From Lachnospiraceae bacterium (lineage in GTDB: Bacteria; Bacillota; Clostridia; Lachnospirales; Lachnospiraceae), in NCBI GenBank assembly GCA_024684085.1, contig JAIKXM010000016.1, positions 62,001 to 126,000 of the forward strand: a stretch of DNA of 64,000 nt, read 5' to 3'. The notes beneath the pieces were generated by a model. It had not been told where the DNA came from. It made no database searches and was given only the letters and a program-made list of their open reading frames with translations. A program made the translations under genes and the position numbers. Shown here piece by piece: positions 23,488-33,210 of this stretch (its first letter is position 1; each line of letters begins with the position of its first letter).

Positions 23488-25794
23488 CTATAATCTTACA
23501 ACAGCAAAATTCATATTGCCTTTCAAATGTATCGTCTTCTTGCGCCCCGGCACGAAGATACAATCGCCCTTGCAGACCTTATCCTTATAAGTTTCTTTGT
23601 TGATCCTACAGTCTATCTGACCTTCACCGTCGGTGATAAGAAGCGCAATGAAGGATTCTTCATTAACCGAAAGCGAGTAAGTACTCTCACTTTTTACAAA
23701 CTCACATTGAAAATATTTGCAATCCTCATTACCCTTATAAGCCTTATAATCGAGCACATCCAGTGCTTTATCTATATCAAGTCTTCTTCGATGTCCGTAC
23801 TTGTCAACACGATCGTAATCATACAACCTGTAAGTACAGTTGGAATTCTGCTGAACCTCACAGATCAGGCATCCTTTTCCGATGGCATGCACAGTTCCCG
23901 CAGGAATATAATAAGTCTCATCCGGCTTAACATCTATACGATTCAGCATATTGATGATATTGCCTTCTGTAATACCGTGTCTTACCTCTTCTTCGGTAAC
24001 ATCCTTTCTGAAACCGACATAGAGGCACGCACCCTCTTCGGCTTCAAGGATATGCCATAATTCACTCTTACCGTATTCATTCTCATGTTCAAGCGCATAA
24101 TCATCGCCGGGATGCACCTGAACCGAGAGATCGTCTCTTGCATCTATAAGCTTGATAAGCAACGGAAAAGCGCGGCCACTGACGTATTTCCAGCCAAGCC
24201 CTTCATCACCTATCTTGTGCAGATAATCTCCAAATGTAATACCCTTATGCTGACCTGAGGCGATCCTGCTCTGGCCATCGGGATGTGCAGACAATTCCCA
24301 ACTCTCGGCAATAAGATCATAATCACATTCCTTACCGAACTCATCGCGGAGTTTGGTACCGCCCCAGAGATAATCCTTATAGATCGGCGAGAGCTTCACA
24401 AACGGCTCCTGTGTATATCCAAGAGACGCTTCGGATGTGATCGCACCCTTCTGATCAAAATTGAGCTTGGTATCGTTAAAGACCATTCCAGTGATAGTCT
24501 CAACAAAGATGAGATCATCCTCACTGGTACATGATATACGATACTCTTCTTCATCCAGCGGATAAGATTCGCCGACACTTATATTAACAGTCCCCTTATC
24601 GCTCTTAAGAAGCCCTGTACCGTTGATGATACTGATATTAACCGTATCCTTACCGGCTGTGGTATACCTATAGGTATGCCCCGGAAGAACTATAACCTTA
24701 CTGACCAGTATCCCTTTATCACGGTTTTCGGACAGAACGTGATATTCACCCCAATTTGCATAATATACAGAACTCTTGTCAAAATAGCCCCACATACTCT
24801 CGGAAGCTCTGATGATCTCTTTGAGATCGTTGGACTGACCTTTGGCTCCGATATATACCGCATCATCCGTATTGACTACCATTACATCCTTCAAATGATT
24901 GACCAGTACCAGCTTATCCGTCGACTGATTGATAACCGTAGTATTATCGCATTTGTTATATATGATCTGTTCTTCCTTGACAGACTGAATATCAAAGTCA
25001 TCCAGATCGTCGAGACTTCCAACGTCCTGCCATCCGTAGGTCGCATGTATTACTTTAATATCGCTGCTTTTTTCAAAATAGACTTTCTCAATGGAACTGC
25101 TCTCTATCCTGCAAAACAACTCTCCCGAATAAAAGGTATTACCGCCGTCCACCTGTCTCTTAAGATATATCTCCCGTAAGACCTCAAGTTCATCATGCGC
25201 GATCCCGTCGAGCGAATAGAGAAAATCACCGACATTGAACATGAACATACCGGAATTGATATAATAATCACCACTCTTATAATACTTCTCAGCTGTTTGA
25301 GAATCCGGCTTCTCGGTAAAATCTATAACATCCTCCCCTGAATACCTGATATACCCGAATCTGGTATCGGGCTTCACAATATCCATTCCAAAGGTAACGA
25401 TCTTACCGTTTTTGATCATCTTCTTGGCATCAAGTATGGAATCCTTATAAGAGTCACCCTTGATAAGATGATCTGATGAAGCAACAAAGAGAGTCTCCGA
25501 ATCATTAAGAGAAAGAGCCGCAAGTATTACCGGTGCTGCGGTATTACGTCCTTCTTCTTCGTAGATACATCTGTAATTAAGTCCCCTGAAGGCACGCATC
25601 TGATTCTCTATGATGGATTCGTATTCAATTCCCGTTGAGATAATAAATTCATCACAAAAAGCCATATTTCTGGCTATCGTATCCTGAAATATGGAATGAT
25701 TATTCTTGATCTGCATGAACTGCTTGGGATTGTTCTTACGAGAAAGAGGCCACATTCTGTCGCCTCTTCCACCTGCCAATATAAGACATTTCAT
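23488..25794 (-). CDS. fusion of mannose-1-phosphate guanylyltransferase and class I mannose-6-phosphate isomerase
   Basis: A 768-residue protein of three parts. Residues ~1-270 are a nucleotidyltransferase with the GMP signature LILAGGRGDRMWPLSRKNNP and an FTEKP block. Residues ~335-445 resemble the cupin of type II PMI/GMP enzymes (WGEYHVLSENRDKG, VIVLPGHTYRY) but lack the usual metal-binding histidines. Residues ~455-768 are a complete class I phosphomannose isomerase, with QVHPGDDYAL and EVQQNSNCTYRLYDYDR zinc-site blocks. The protein could therefore take fructose-6-P toward mannose-6-P and make GDP-mannose from mannose-1-P; a phosphomannomutase is still required. The order and the apparently dead middle cupin make it unusual. 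Confidence 0.88.
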   Translation of the reverse strand: MKCLILAGGRGDRMWPLSRKNNPKQFMQIKNNHSIFQDTIARNMAFCDEFIISTGIEYESIIENQMRAFRGLNYRCIYEEEGRNTAAPVILAALSLNDSETLFVASSDHLIKGDSYKDSILDAKKMIKNGKIVTFGMDIVKPDTRFGYIRYSGEDVIDFTEKPDSQTAEKYYKSGDYYINSGMFMFNVGDFLYSLDGIAHDELEVLREIYLKRQVDGGNTFYSGELFCRIESSSIEKVYFEKSSDIKVIHATYGWQDVGSLDDLDDFDIQSVKEEQIIYNKCDNTTVINQSTDKLVLVNHLKDVMVVNTDDAVYIGAKGQSNDLKEIIRASESMWGYFDKSSVYYANWGEYHVLSENRDKGILVSKVIVLPGHTYRYTTAGKDTVNISIINGTGLLKSDKGTVNISVGESYPLDEEEYRISCTSEDDLIFVETITGMVFNDTKLNFDQKGAITSEASLGYTQEPFVKLSPIYKDYLWGGTKLRDEFGKECDYDLIAESWELSAHPDGQSRIASGQHKGITFGDYLHKIGDEGLGWKYVSGRAFPLLIKLIDARDDLSVQVHPGDDYALEHENEYGKSELWHILEAEEGACLYVGFRKDVTEEEVRHGITEGNIINMLNRIDVKPDETYYIPAGTVHAIGKGCLICEVQQNSNCTYRLYDYDRVDKYGHRRRLDIDKALDVLDYKAYKGNEDCKYFQCEFVKSESTYSLSVNEESFIALLITDGEGQIDCRINKETYKDKVCKGDCIFVPGRKKTIHLKGNMNFAVVRL

Positions 25795-25815
25795 CTGTCT
25801 GATATCCTGTACATT

Positions 25816-26145
25816 TTATTTATTGAATGCCTGATATACCTCAATACGCTGAGACTCTGTCTCAGGCATACCGACAAAAATAGCTCCGTAGACATAATGA
25901 TCCTCATCCTTGACGATCCTTACGATCTCCATAAAAGCATGAAGTACTTCCTTGGTCCATATAGTAAGGAATCCTTCATAGATCGCACCGATCTCAAGCT
26001 TCTCGGTACAATCAAAGCCAACACCTGTCTTGGATACATCATTAACCTCAATGGCAACTTCCTTGACGCCATCGCCACCTGTCAACTGCTTAACGATAAG
26101 CCTGCTGGTAAGCTCAGTTCTGACCGCTTTCCTTTTTTCCTCCAT
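25816..26145 (-). CDS. PilZ-domain c-di-GMP-binding protein
   Basis: A 109-residue single-domain protein. The c-di-GMP-binding signatures are both present: RKAVR (RxxxR) near the N-terminus and NDVSKTGVG (D/NxSxxG) around residue 38. The ATG at 26145 is chosen because GGAGG lies six bases upstream; the ATG at 26157 itself overlaps that site. It starts 17 bases after the queA stop and is followed by the GMP/PMI fusion gene and the EAL protein, so it may link c-di-GMP to sugar-nucleotide or surface polysaccharide output. Its target is unknown. Confidence 0.85.
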   Translation of the reverse strand: MEEKRKAVRTELTSRLIVKQLTGGDGVKEVAIEVNDVSKTGVGFDCTEKLEIGAIYEGFLTIWTKEVLHAFMEIVRIVKDEDHYVYGAIFVGMPETESQRIEVYQAFNK

Positions 26146-26161
26146 TGTTCCCTCCATTTTA

Positions 26162-27196
26162 CTATACGTTCTCGCCTATATACATCGCATCACCGAATGA
26201 GAAGAATCTGTATCTGTTCTCAATGGCGATGTTATATGCATCAAGTACATGTTCCCGTCCTGCCAACGCCGACACGAGCATAACAAGCGTTGATTCCGGA
26301 AGATGAAAATTAGTGATCAGGCTGTCCAGCACCCTGAACCTGTATCCGGGATAGATAAAAATCTGGGTATTGCCGCTGCATGCCTTAAGTCTTCCGTTCT
26401 CATCGGCAGCGCTCTCAACAGTCCTGCAGCTTGTAGTGCCAACACAGATCACCTTCCTGCCACTGTCCTTCGCCTTATTGATCTTATCCGCAGCCTCCTG
26501 CGTGATCTCGTAGTATTCGGAATGCATATGATGTTCCTGAACATCGTCCACTTTCACGGGACGAAAAGTCCCAAGTCCGACATGCAGGGTGACAAAGGCG
26601 GTCTCTACACCCTTATCACGGATCCTGTCGAGAAGTTCTTCAGTAAAATGAAGTCCTGCGGTGGGTGCGGCTGCACTGCCTTCATACTTGGCATATACAG
26701 TCTGATATCTGTTCTTATCCTGAAGCTTATGCGTTATGTAAGGAGGAAGTGGCATCTCTCCGAGCCTGTCGAGTATCTCTTCAAAGACACCCTCATATTC
26801 GAACTTAACTATCCTGTTGCCTTCTTCCACAACATCCATGATCTCAGCCTTAAGGCATCCGTCACCAAAGGTAACGCGAGCGCCCTTCTTAAGCTTCTTA
26901 CCGGGTCTTACAAGCGTCTCCCATCTGTCAGCATCAAGCCTCTTCAACAGAAAGATCTCAACACCGGCTCCGGTATCTTCTTTAACGCCCAGAAGCCTTG
27001 CGGGAATTACCTTGGTATTGTTAAGCACCAGACAATCACCCGGCTCAAGATAATCGATTATCTCTTTAAAAACATGATGCTTAACTAACCCTGTACTCTT
27101 ATTAAGACATAAAAGCCTGGACGAACTCCTGTCCGTAAGAGGGTCCTGTGCTATAAGCTCTTCAGGAAGATCAAAATAAAAATCTGATGTCTTCAT
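26162..27196 (-). CDS. queA: tRNA preQ1(34) S-adenosylmethionine ribosyltransferase-isomerase
   Basis: A 344-residue QueA that transfers and isomerises the ribose of SAM onto preQ1 at position 34 of tRNA, giving epoxyqueuosine. The start [20 protein letters not shown] is the family N-terminus, and [19 protein letters not shown] and the C-terminal NFHLPESTL block are all present. Length is normal. It begins 4 bases after the stop of the M18 peptidase gene, so the two are co-transcribed. No other queuosine gene is seen in the window. Confidence 0.96.
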   Translation of the reverse strand: MKTSDFYFDLPEELIAQDPLTDRSSSRLLCLNKSTGLVKHHVFKEIIDYLEPGDCLVLNNTKVIPARLLGVKEDTGAGVEIFLLKRLDADRWETLVRPGKKLKKGARVTFGDGCLKAEIMDVVEEGNRIVKFEYEGVFEEILDRLGEMPLPPYITHKLQDKNRYQTVYAKYEGSAAAPTAGLHFTEELLDRIRDKGVETAFVTLHVGLGTFRPVKVDDVQEHHMHSEYYEITQEAADKINKAKDSGRKVICVGTTSCRTVESAADENGRLKACSGNTQIFIYPGYRFRVLDSLITNFHLPESTLVMLVSALAGREHVLDAYNIAIENRYRFFSFGDAMYIGENV

Positions 27197-27200
27197 TATA

Positions 27201-28598
27201 TTACAAACCCACCTTATTTAGGAAGACCTTATAACCCATAAATGTACCGAAAATATCTGCTTTGCTGACAGCTTCCCACGGTGCATGCATATTAAGTACC
27301 GCAACACCGCAATCGATAACATTCATTCCGTAAAGAGCAAGGATATAAGCGATGGTTCCGCCTCCACCTACATCTACCTTACCAAGCTCTGCTGTCTGAT
27401 ATATAACACCTTCCTCATCCATGATCTTACGGATCATGGCGATATATTCCGCATTGGAATCATTTGATCCCGACTTACCGCGTGAACCCGTGAACTTATT
27501 GAATACCATTCCGTTACCGAGCGCAGATGCATTCTTCTTATCGAACTTATCGGCGTAGCTCGGATCAAATCCGGCATTAACGTCGGAACTTAACATATAA
27601 CTTGCAGCAAGACATCTTCTTACCTTAAGCTCGCTGTATTCTCCGGTAAGATTCATAACTTCTGCAACCATGTTAACGAAGAAATTCGATCTCATACCTG
27701 TAGCTCCGACCGAACCTATCTCCTCCTTATCAACAAGGATACAGCAGGTGGTTCTCACGGGATCTTTAACGGAAATCTCTGCCATAAGTGACGGATAAGC
27801 ACATACCCTGTCGTCATGACCGTAGCCTAAGATCATACTCCTGTCAAAGCCGGCCTCTCTCGCTCTTCCTGCGGGCACGACTTCAAGTTCTGCACTCTCA
27901 AAATCAGCCTCTTCAAAGCCGTATTCATCCTTAAGGAATCTTAAGATATTAGCCTTAACGGCCTCTTTAACCTCTTTGTCTTCTTCCTTCTTAAGAGGCA
28001 TATTACCTACGATTATATCAAGTGCGTCGCCTTCGATAACCTTAGAAGCCTTCTTCTCCATCTGATCGGCCGCAAGATGAATGAGCAGATCAGAGATGAA
28101 GAATACGGGATCATCCGGATCTTCACCGATATTTATCTCAACTGTAGTGCCGTCTTTTTTGACAACAACACCGTGAATTGCAAGAGGAAGTGTGACCCAC
28201 TGATACTTCTTGATACCGCCGTAGTAATGTGTATCAAGATAAGCGATACCGTCTGCTTCATACAGGGGATTCTGCTTGACATCCATTCTGGGCGAATCGA
28301 TATGTGCACCAAGGATGTTAAGACCTTCTTCCATGGGCTTCTGACCGATGGTGAAAGCAACAACAGACTTATTCATCTGAGTTGCATATACCTTATCTCC
28401 TGCCTTAAGAGTCCTGCCTTCCTTAATAAGACGGTTAAGCTCTTCATAACCGTTCTCCTCGAGAAGATTGACCGCAAGATCCACACATTCACGCTCAGTC
28501 TTACCTCTGCTAATGAAATCAATATAATCTTTTGCAAATGCATCTATCTTCTTAATATCTTTTTGCTTGGAATTAAGCCAAATATTCTTATTATTCAT
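27201..28598 (-). CDS. M18 family metalloaminopeptidase
   Basis: A 465-residue cytoplasmic aminopeptidase of family M18 (aspartyl aminopeptidase type). The binuclear metal site is visible in [10 protein letters not shown], the HDDR block, [15 protein letters not shown] and the C-terminal NMHAPWE. These enzymes remove N-terminal residues, often acidic, and usually form dodecamers. GGAG precedes the ATG at 28598. The stop is 4 bases from the queA start, consistent with an operon. Confidence 0.93.
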   Translation of the reverse strand: MNNKNIWLNSKQKDIKKIDAFAKDYIDFISRGKTERECVDLAVNLLEENGYEELNRLIKEGRTLKAGDKVYATQMNKSVVAFTIGQKPMEEGLNILGAHIDSPRMDVKQNPLYEADGIAYLDTHYYGGIKKYQWVTLPLAIHGVVVKKDGTTVEINIGEDPDDPVFFISDLLIHLAADQMEKKASKVIEGDALDIIVGNMPLKKEEDKEVKEAVKANILRFLKDEYGFEEADFESAELEVVPAGRAREAGFDRSMILGYGHDDRVCAYPSLMAEISVKDPVRTTCCILVDKEEIGSVGATGMRSNFFVNMVAEVMNLTGEYSELKVRRCLAASYMLSSDVNAGFDPSYADKFDKKNASALGNGMVFNKFTGSRGKSGSNDSNAEYIAMIRKIMDEEGVIYQTAELGKVDVGGGGTIAYILALYGMNVIDCGVAVLNMHAPWEAVSKADIFGTFMGYKVFLNKVGL

Positions 28599-28636
28599 AT
28601 CATTTTCTCCAAACGTACAATTATCCGCTCCGGGTG

Positions 28637-28686
28637 ATCAGACTGCTGTTACTCCTAAGGGATCCGGCAGTCTGATAGAATCACTT
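28637..28686 (-). terminator. inverted repeat after pheT
   Basis: atcagactgc (28637-28646) pairs with gcagtctgat (28677-28686) across a 30-base loop, in the 115-bp gap between pheT and the M18 gene. No U-tract is seen, so its role as a terminator is uncertain. Confidence 0.45.
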
Positions 28687-28713
28687 AAGCTTCAACACAT
28701 TTATGTAATAATC

Positions 28714-31158
28714 CTACTGAGTTCTCAATTCACCGCCGACTTTCTTGTTAAGCTTGCTAAGAACTTGACTTGCAACCTTCTCGATCTCTTCCGAAGTAAG
28801 AGTCTTCTCGGGAGATCCGATGGTAAGTCTTATAGTTACAGACTTCTTGCCCGCAGGAACCTGCTTGCCTCTGTACTCATCAATGAATGCAGCTTCCTTA
28901 AGAAGTGCTGCGGCCTTCTTGGGTCCCATGATGGCATCATAGATCTCATTCCATGTTGTATTTACATCGAACAGCATTGAAACATCATAATCTGTCTCGG
29001 GATATTCTGCAAGGTGCTCGAACTTATTGGTTCTTGAGATAAGCGGTTTAAGCATTGTTGAGTCGATCTCGAACAGGATAACCGACAGATTCTTGATACC
29101 ACAGTCAAGCGCCACTTTTTTGGACAGAAGCCCCATCTCACCGATGCACTCATCCTGAACGTAGATATTCATCCATACTACGTTATCAGACCATACAGGC
29201 TTCTCTTCCTTCTTGAAAGTGAAGGCTTCCATATGTGTATATCTTGACATATATTCAAGAACGCCCTTAGCTTCTCTGAATAAAGTCTCAATCTTCCTGG
29301 TACTGCTTGCAAAAGCGCCCGCAATTTTCCTCTTCTGCTCGGGAAGTGACTCGGTCTCATCGTAAGGAGAAGTATAATTCCTGTCATAGAAGACCTGCGC
29401 TTCCTCGAAGATCGAGAAGTCATCAAAGTATCTCTCGTTCTTTGTTACGGCTTCGCAGAGATTTGGAAGCAGCGAAGAACGGATATACTTAAGATTGGGA
29501 GCCGGAGGTGTAGAGAGCTTCAGTACACCTTCTGTATCCTGCAAAACAGCATTGACATATGTGTCATTCATCCAGGGATAAGTATATACTTCCTGCATGC
29601 CGCAACGGATTGCAAGATATTCCTTGATATTCCTTACAAGATCCTTATCCTTCTGATTGATAGCACTTTCAAAAGAGGTCGTAAAAGGTGTTGCTTCGAA
29701 ATTGTCATAACCGTACATTCTCGCAACTTCTTCCATTACGTCATCTTTGATAGAGATATCACCCGTAGAACGCCATGTGGGAGCGATCACATGCATATCC
29801 TCGCCATTGATCGCAACTTCGAATCCAAGGAGTTCCAGTTTATTCCTGATATCTTCATTGGTAAGGTGCTTACCGAGTCTCTTCTCAAGCCATGTGAGAT
29901 TAACATCGATCTCAGCTCTCTTTAATCTGTTCTCATACTTATCGCAGTAACCCGTAACCTTAACTTCGGGATATATCTCCTTAAAATACTGCATACTGAG
30001 CGAAAGAGCCTGATCACATCTCTCGGGATCTATAGCTTTCTCATATCTTGAAGAAGCTTCTGTTCTGTTATCATAACGAAGAGCTGTTCTTCTGATACCC
30101 GTAGACTCGAAATTAGCCACCTCAAGGATAACCTGCTCTGTTGTAGGAAGGATAGAGTCTTTTGCTCCGCCCATAACACCTGCAAGAGCTACAGGGCCGC
30201 AGGCATCTGTAATAACAAGATCATCACTGCACAGTTCGAGTTCCTTATCATTAAGAAGTAATAATCTCTCATTATCCTTGGCACGTCTTACAACGATATG
30301 ATCCTCAATCTGCGTCGCATCAAATGCATGTGTAGGATTACCCGTTGCAAGCATAACATAATTGGTGATATCTACAAGAGCGTTGATCGGACGCATTCCG
30401 ACTCTCCAGATCCTGCTCTGCATCTTAAAGGGAGCGGGCTTAACATTAACGCCTTCAATCTGAACACCGATATATCTGGGACATCTGACTGTATCATCTA
30501 TCTCAACATTGAAGTCAGACTGTACATCTGTCTCAAAAGGCTTGATCTCCTTGAGCTTAAGATTATAAAGAGCTGCGATCTCTCTTGCTATTCCGTAGTG
30601 TCCCCAGAGATCGGGTCTGTTTGTCATCGACTTATTATCGATCTCCAGAATAACATCATTAAGATCGAGTGCGTCTGCGATCGCGGTACCTGCGGGTACA
30701 TCAAAATCAGACAGGTCTAAGATCTCTGCCTCTTCTTTTGCAGGGAAGAGATCACCGAGTCCGATCTCGCTTGAAGCACAGATCATTCCGTAAGAAGGAA
30801 CTCCTCTAAGCTTCGCATTCTTAATTACGACCGGTTCACCCTCTCCATGCCAGCGAACGACCGCTCCGGGGCATGAAACCGCAACGCGCATTCCAACTTC
30901 GAGATTGATACCTCCGCAGACGATATTCTTGATCTCACCGTCACCTATATCAACCTTACATACCCTTAACTTATCAGCATCGGGATGCTGTTCGATAGCT
31001 TCTATAACACCTACGACCATCTTATCGAATCTGTTGGCAAGGAACTCAACGTCCTCAACTTCAACAGTATCCATTGTAAGGTCATATGCCAATTTCTTCA
31101 GATCTGTATCTTCAGGAAGATCTACATAATCTTTGATCCATGATAATGATAATTTCAT
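28714..31158 (-). CDS. pheT: phenylalanine--tRNA ligase beta subunit
   Basis: An 814-residue beta subunit of the heterotetrameric PheRS. It starts MKLSLSWIKDYVDLPEDTDL, has the EMAP/tRNA-binding domain at the N-terminus (VVGVIEAIEQHPDADKLRVC), B3/B4 editing and B5 domains in the middle, and a C-terminal anticodon-binding domain. GGAGG sits just before the ATG at 31158. It follows pheS by 92 bp and shares its T-box control. Confidence 0.97.
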   Translation of the reverse strand: MKLSLSWIKDYVDLPEDTDLKKLAYDLTMDTVEVEDVEFLANRFDKMVVGVIEAIEQHPDADKLRVCKVDIGDGEIKNIVCGGINLEVGMRVAVSCPGAVVRWHGEGEPVVIKNAKLRGVPSYGMICASSEIGLGDLFPAKEEAEILDLSDFDVPAGTAIADALDLNDVILEIDNKSMTNRPDLWGHYGIAREIAALYNLKLKEIKPFETDVQSDFNVEIDDTVRCPRYIGVQIEGVNVKPAPFKMQSRIWRVGMRPINALVDITNYVMLATGNPTHAFDATQIEDHIVVRRAKDNERLLLLNDKELELCSDDLVITDACGPVALAGVMGGAKDSILPTTEQVILEVANFESTGIRRTALRYDNRTEASSRYEKAIDPERCDQALSLSMQYFKEIYPEVKVTGYCDKYENRLKRAEIDVNLTWLEKRLGKHLTNEDIRNKLELLGFEVAINGEDMHVIAPTWRSTGDISIKDDVMEEVARMYGYDNFEATPFTTSFESAINQKDKDLVRNIKEYLAIRCGMQEVYTYPWMNDTYVNAVLQDTEGVLKLSTPPAPNLKYIRSSLLPNLCEAVTKNERYFDDFSIFEEAQVFYDRNYTSPYDETESLPEQKRKIAGAFASSTRKIETLFREAKGVLEYMSRYTHMEAFTFKKEEKPVWSDNVVWMNIYVQDECIGEMGLLSKKVALDCGIKNLSVILFEIDSTMLKPLISRTNKFEHLAEYPETDYDVSMLFDVNTTWNEIYDAIMGPKKAAALLKEAAFIDEYRGKQVPAGKKSVTIRLTIGSPEKTLTSEEIEKVASQVLSKLNKKVGGELRTQ

Positions 31159-31203
31159 CTTGTCCTCCTCTAATTACACTTCATTTAGTTTATATATATT
31201 CGT

Positions 31204-31230
31204 CGGATATCCGTTTTTGTAATGCCGTGC
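31204..31230 (-). repeat. dispersed tccgttt...aatgccgtgcaa motif, copy 1
   Basis: The pheS-pheT gap contains tccgtttttgtaatgccgtg followed by caa. A close copy with the same order lies at 33050-33074 in the rpmB leader. It is a short dispersed motif near translation genes, of unknown function. Confidence 0.4.
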
Positions 31231-31250
31231 AAAGAACACACGTCAACACT

Positions 31251-32288
31251 TTACTTAAACTGCTTCAGGAATCTGAGGTCAGCGCTGTGGAATAATCTGA
31301 CATCATCAACTCCGTAACGCATCATGACCAATCTGTCCAAACCGATGTTAACATAGAAACCGGTATACTCATCGGGATCAAGGCCGGCAGCCCTGAGTAC
31401 GTTGGGATGAGGTGAACCGCCCGGCATAACCTCGATCCAGCCTACATGCTTACATACACTACATCCCTTACCGCCGCAGACCTGACATTCCATATCGATC
31501 TCGAATCCGGGCTCAACAAAGGGGAAGAATCCGGAACGCATTCTTACCGGAACTTCTCTTCCGAATACCTTACTTAAGATAGTCTGAATAAGAACCTTAC
31601 CTGAAGTAAATGTTATATCCTTATCTACGATAAGCGCCTCATACTGGAAGAACGCTCTCTCATGATGTGCATCAGTTGTCTCATTTCTGTATACACGACC
31701 GGGATATACGAATCTGTAAGGAGGCTTATGTGTCTGCATATAACGAACACTTCCTCCGGTAAGGTGAGGACGAAGACACAGCTTCTCATTCGTAGAACCA
31801 CTGTCATGACCTTCGATCCAGTATGTATCCATACTCTCACGTGCAGGATGATTGTCAGGGAAGTTCAGCTTATCAAAAGCGTACATTTCACTTGTGATAT
31901 CATCTTCCTGATATACTTCGAATCCCATTGAACGGAAGGCGTCATTAAGGTCATAACACATTTGTGTGATGGGATGCAGACCTCCTTCCTGAGGCATGAT
32001 CCCGGGTACCGAACAGTCGAAATCAGCCGATACTTCGGATGCCTTAAGCTTAAGTTCCATTCTCTTGGAATCGATCAACTCTGTGACCTGATTCTTAACC
32101 TGATTAAGAAGCTTACCCATCTCAGGTCTCAATGATACATCAACCTTAGGAAGTTCCTTCATAAGAAGACTAAGAGATCCCTGCTTACCTACAAAAAAAG
32201 TCTTAACATTCTGAAGTTCACTCTCACTGGCAGCATCGGTGATCTTCTTCTTAGCTTCATCAAAAATCAAATTGATCTTCTCTTTCAT
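31251..32288 (-). CDS. pheS: phenylalanine--tRNA ligase alpha subunit
   Basis: A 345-residue catalytic subunit of PheRS. The N-terminal coiled coil (residues 1-85) binds tRNA. The class II motifs follow: HPITQMCYDL, the DDITSEMYAFDKLNFPDNHP region, RNETTDAHHERAF (motif 2) and the C-terminal GLDRLVMMRYG (motif 3). AAAGGAG lies upstream of the ATG at 32288. It is expressed from the promoter at 32700-32728 through a T-box leader. Confidence 0.97.
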   Translation of the reverse strand: MKEKINLIFDEAKKKITDAASESELQNVKTFFVGKQGSLSLLMKELPKVDVSLRPEMGKLLNQVKNQVTELIDSKRMELKLKASEVSADFDCSVPGIMPQEGGLHPITQMCYDLNDAFRSMGFEVYQEDDITSEMYAFDKLNFPDNHPARESMDTYWIEGHDSGSTNEKLCLRPHLTGGSVRYMQTHKPPYRFVYPGRVYRNETTDAHHERAFFQYEALIVDKDITFTSGKVLIQTILSKVFGREVPVRMRSGFFPFVEPGFEIDMECQVCGGKGCSVCKHVGWIEVMPGGSPHPNVLRAAGLDPDEYTGFYVNIGLDRLVMMRYGVDDVRLFHSADLRFLKQFK

Positions 32289-32311
32289 TACTTACTCCTT
32301 TCAAATAAAAA

Positions 32312-32404
32312 GAATGTCGCTTGCGACATTCCCGCGCCGAGCGCGGATGCTTTAGCATCATATATCTTTCGCGCAAGTGCGCATCCTTAGCGGAGCGTTT
32401 TTTG
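32312..32404. repeat. chain of small palindromes between the T-box and pheS, containing a REP-like unit
   Basis: This stretch is almost wholly palindromic: gaatgtcgcttgcgacattc (32312-32331) is a perfect 20-bp palindrome, followed by ccgcgc-cga-gcgcgg, gatgctttagcatc and gcgcaagtgcgc. It then has gcatccttagcggagcgttt (about 32381-32402), which recurs at 54039-54060. It looks like a dispersed palindromic repeat unit inserted in the pheS 5' untranslated region. Confidence 0.65.
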
Positions 32405-32432
32405 CGTAACAGGAAGCAATTTCCTATTACGT

Positions 32433-32693
32433 AAAAAAGCCCCTTGTAAATACAAGGGACGATGTTATTCGCGGTACCACCCTAATTCAGGTCACCCATC
32501 GGTTAACCTGCACTCTTACAGTGTATCGTTATCTGCGACACTACACATCTGACTTAACGCCCGAAGGCTTTTCGTCAAAAAGCTCCTATACTGAAACTTC
32601 CATTATGAACTGCATAGAATGCTTGCAACCGGTGACATTCCTCTCTGTAATGCAGGATTCATATGTACTCACGTATACTCACAGCTTGATAAC
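32433..32693 (-). promoter_or_regulatory. T-box riboswitch (phenylalanine) with terminator
   Basis: The minus strand carries the T-box core AATTAGGGTGGTACCGCG (32470-32487), whose GGTGG pairs with the tRNA acceptor end. It is followed by a terminator (cccttgta 32441-32448 with tacaaggg 32451-32458, then T6 at 32433-32438). The upstream ~200 bases form the stem I region. Uncharged tRNA should favour antitermination. The Phe specificity is inferred from the downstream pheS-pheT; several TTC triplets could be the specifier and I cannot choose between them. Confidence 0.93.
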
Positions 32694-32699
32694 AGCTAT

Positions 32700-32728
32700 A
32701 TTTTAGCATGGGTTTTGATATTTGCCAA
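32700..32728 (-). promoter_or_regulatory. sigma-A promoter of pheS-pheT
   Basis: On the minus strand a TTGGCA -35 box (32728-32723) is separated by 17 bases from a TAAAAT -10 box (32705-32700), immediately upstream of the T-box leader. Confidence 0.75.
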
Positions 32729-32774
32729 CTATATTTAATGATCAAAAGCAATCTGTTGGCTTTCCTATTACATA

Positions 32775-32801
32775 AAAAACCTCACCGATAAGGTGAGGTT
32801 C
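32775..32801 (-). terminator. terminator of rpmB
   Basis: aacctcacc / ggtgaggtt forms a 9-bp stem with a short loop, followed on the minus strand by a T-run (TTTTTT), 14 bases after the rpmB stop. Confidence 0.9.
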
Positions 32802-32813
32802 AATGATCTAAAA

Positions 32814-32999
32814 CTATGCTCTTTCTACAAGGCCTGACTTAAGGCATCCTGTACAAACATGCATCCTCTTAGATGCGCCGTTAACTAAACACTTAACACT
32901 TCTTACATTTGCATTCCAAATATGATTGGATCTTCTATGTGAATGGCTAACGTTGTTACCGAAGTGAACGCCCTTTCCGCAGATATCACACTTTGCCAT
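32814..32999 (-). CDS. rpmB: 50S ribosomal protein L28
   Basis: A 61-residue ribosomal protein with two CxxC pairs (CDIC near the start, CTGC near the end), the zinc-binding form of L28. The core reads HSHRRSNHIWNANV as in the family. The ATG at 32999 has GGAGGT upstream. It is monocistronic, with its own promoter at 33159-33187 and a terminator. Confidence 0.97.
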   Translation of the reverse strand: MAKCDICGKGVHFGNNVSHSHRRSNHIWNANVRSVKCLVNGASKRMHVCTGCLKSGLVERA

Positions 33000-33043
33000 A
33001 ATTACACCTCCTCTATAAACACATGCTTATATCATACTTAACG

Positions 33044-33110
33044 TTGTCGAATGTCCGTTTCAAAATGCCGTGCAACTTACGCTCGACAAGATTAAGACTC
33101 CTTAAGGAGT
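33044..33110 (-). promoter_or_regulatory. structured rpmB leader region
   Basis: Within the ~150-base leader, tgtcga (33044-33049) faces tcgaca (33083-33088), and actccttaaggagt (33097-33110) is a perfect palindrome. The part at 33050-33074 repeats the motif in the pheS-pheT gap. It could be a leader structure used for autoregulation; this is untested. Confidence 0.4.
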
Positions 33111-33158
33111 AAAACATATATATCGTTCAAATATGTCTTTCAGACTCACAACATTGTT

Positions 33159-33187
33159 ATAATATCAGACTTATAACAGAATTGCAA
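33159..33187 (-). promoter_or_regulatory. sigma-A promoter of rpmB
   Basis: On the minus strand TTGCAA (33187-33182), a 17-base spacer and TATTAT (33164-33159) make a good sigma-A promoter, about 160 bp before the rpmB start. Confidence 0.75.
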
Positions 33188-33210
33188 GAAGTTTTTATTA
33201 TTTTCGAAGT

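Noticed and set aside
23527..24060. 177-codon plus-strand frame opposite the PMI domain
   Set aside because: Shadow of a well-conserved class I isomerase domain on the minus strand; no ribosome site.
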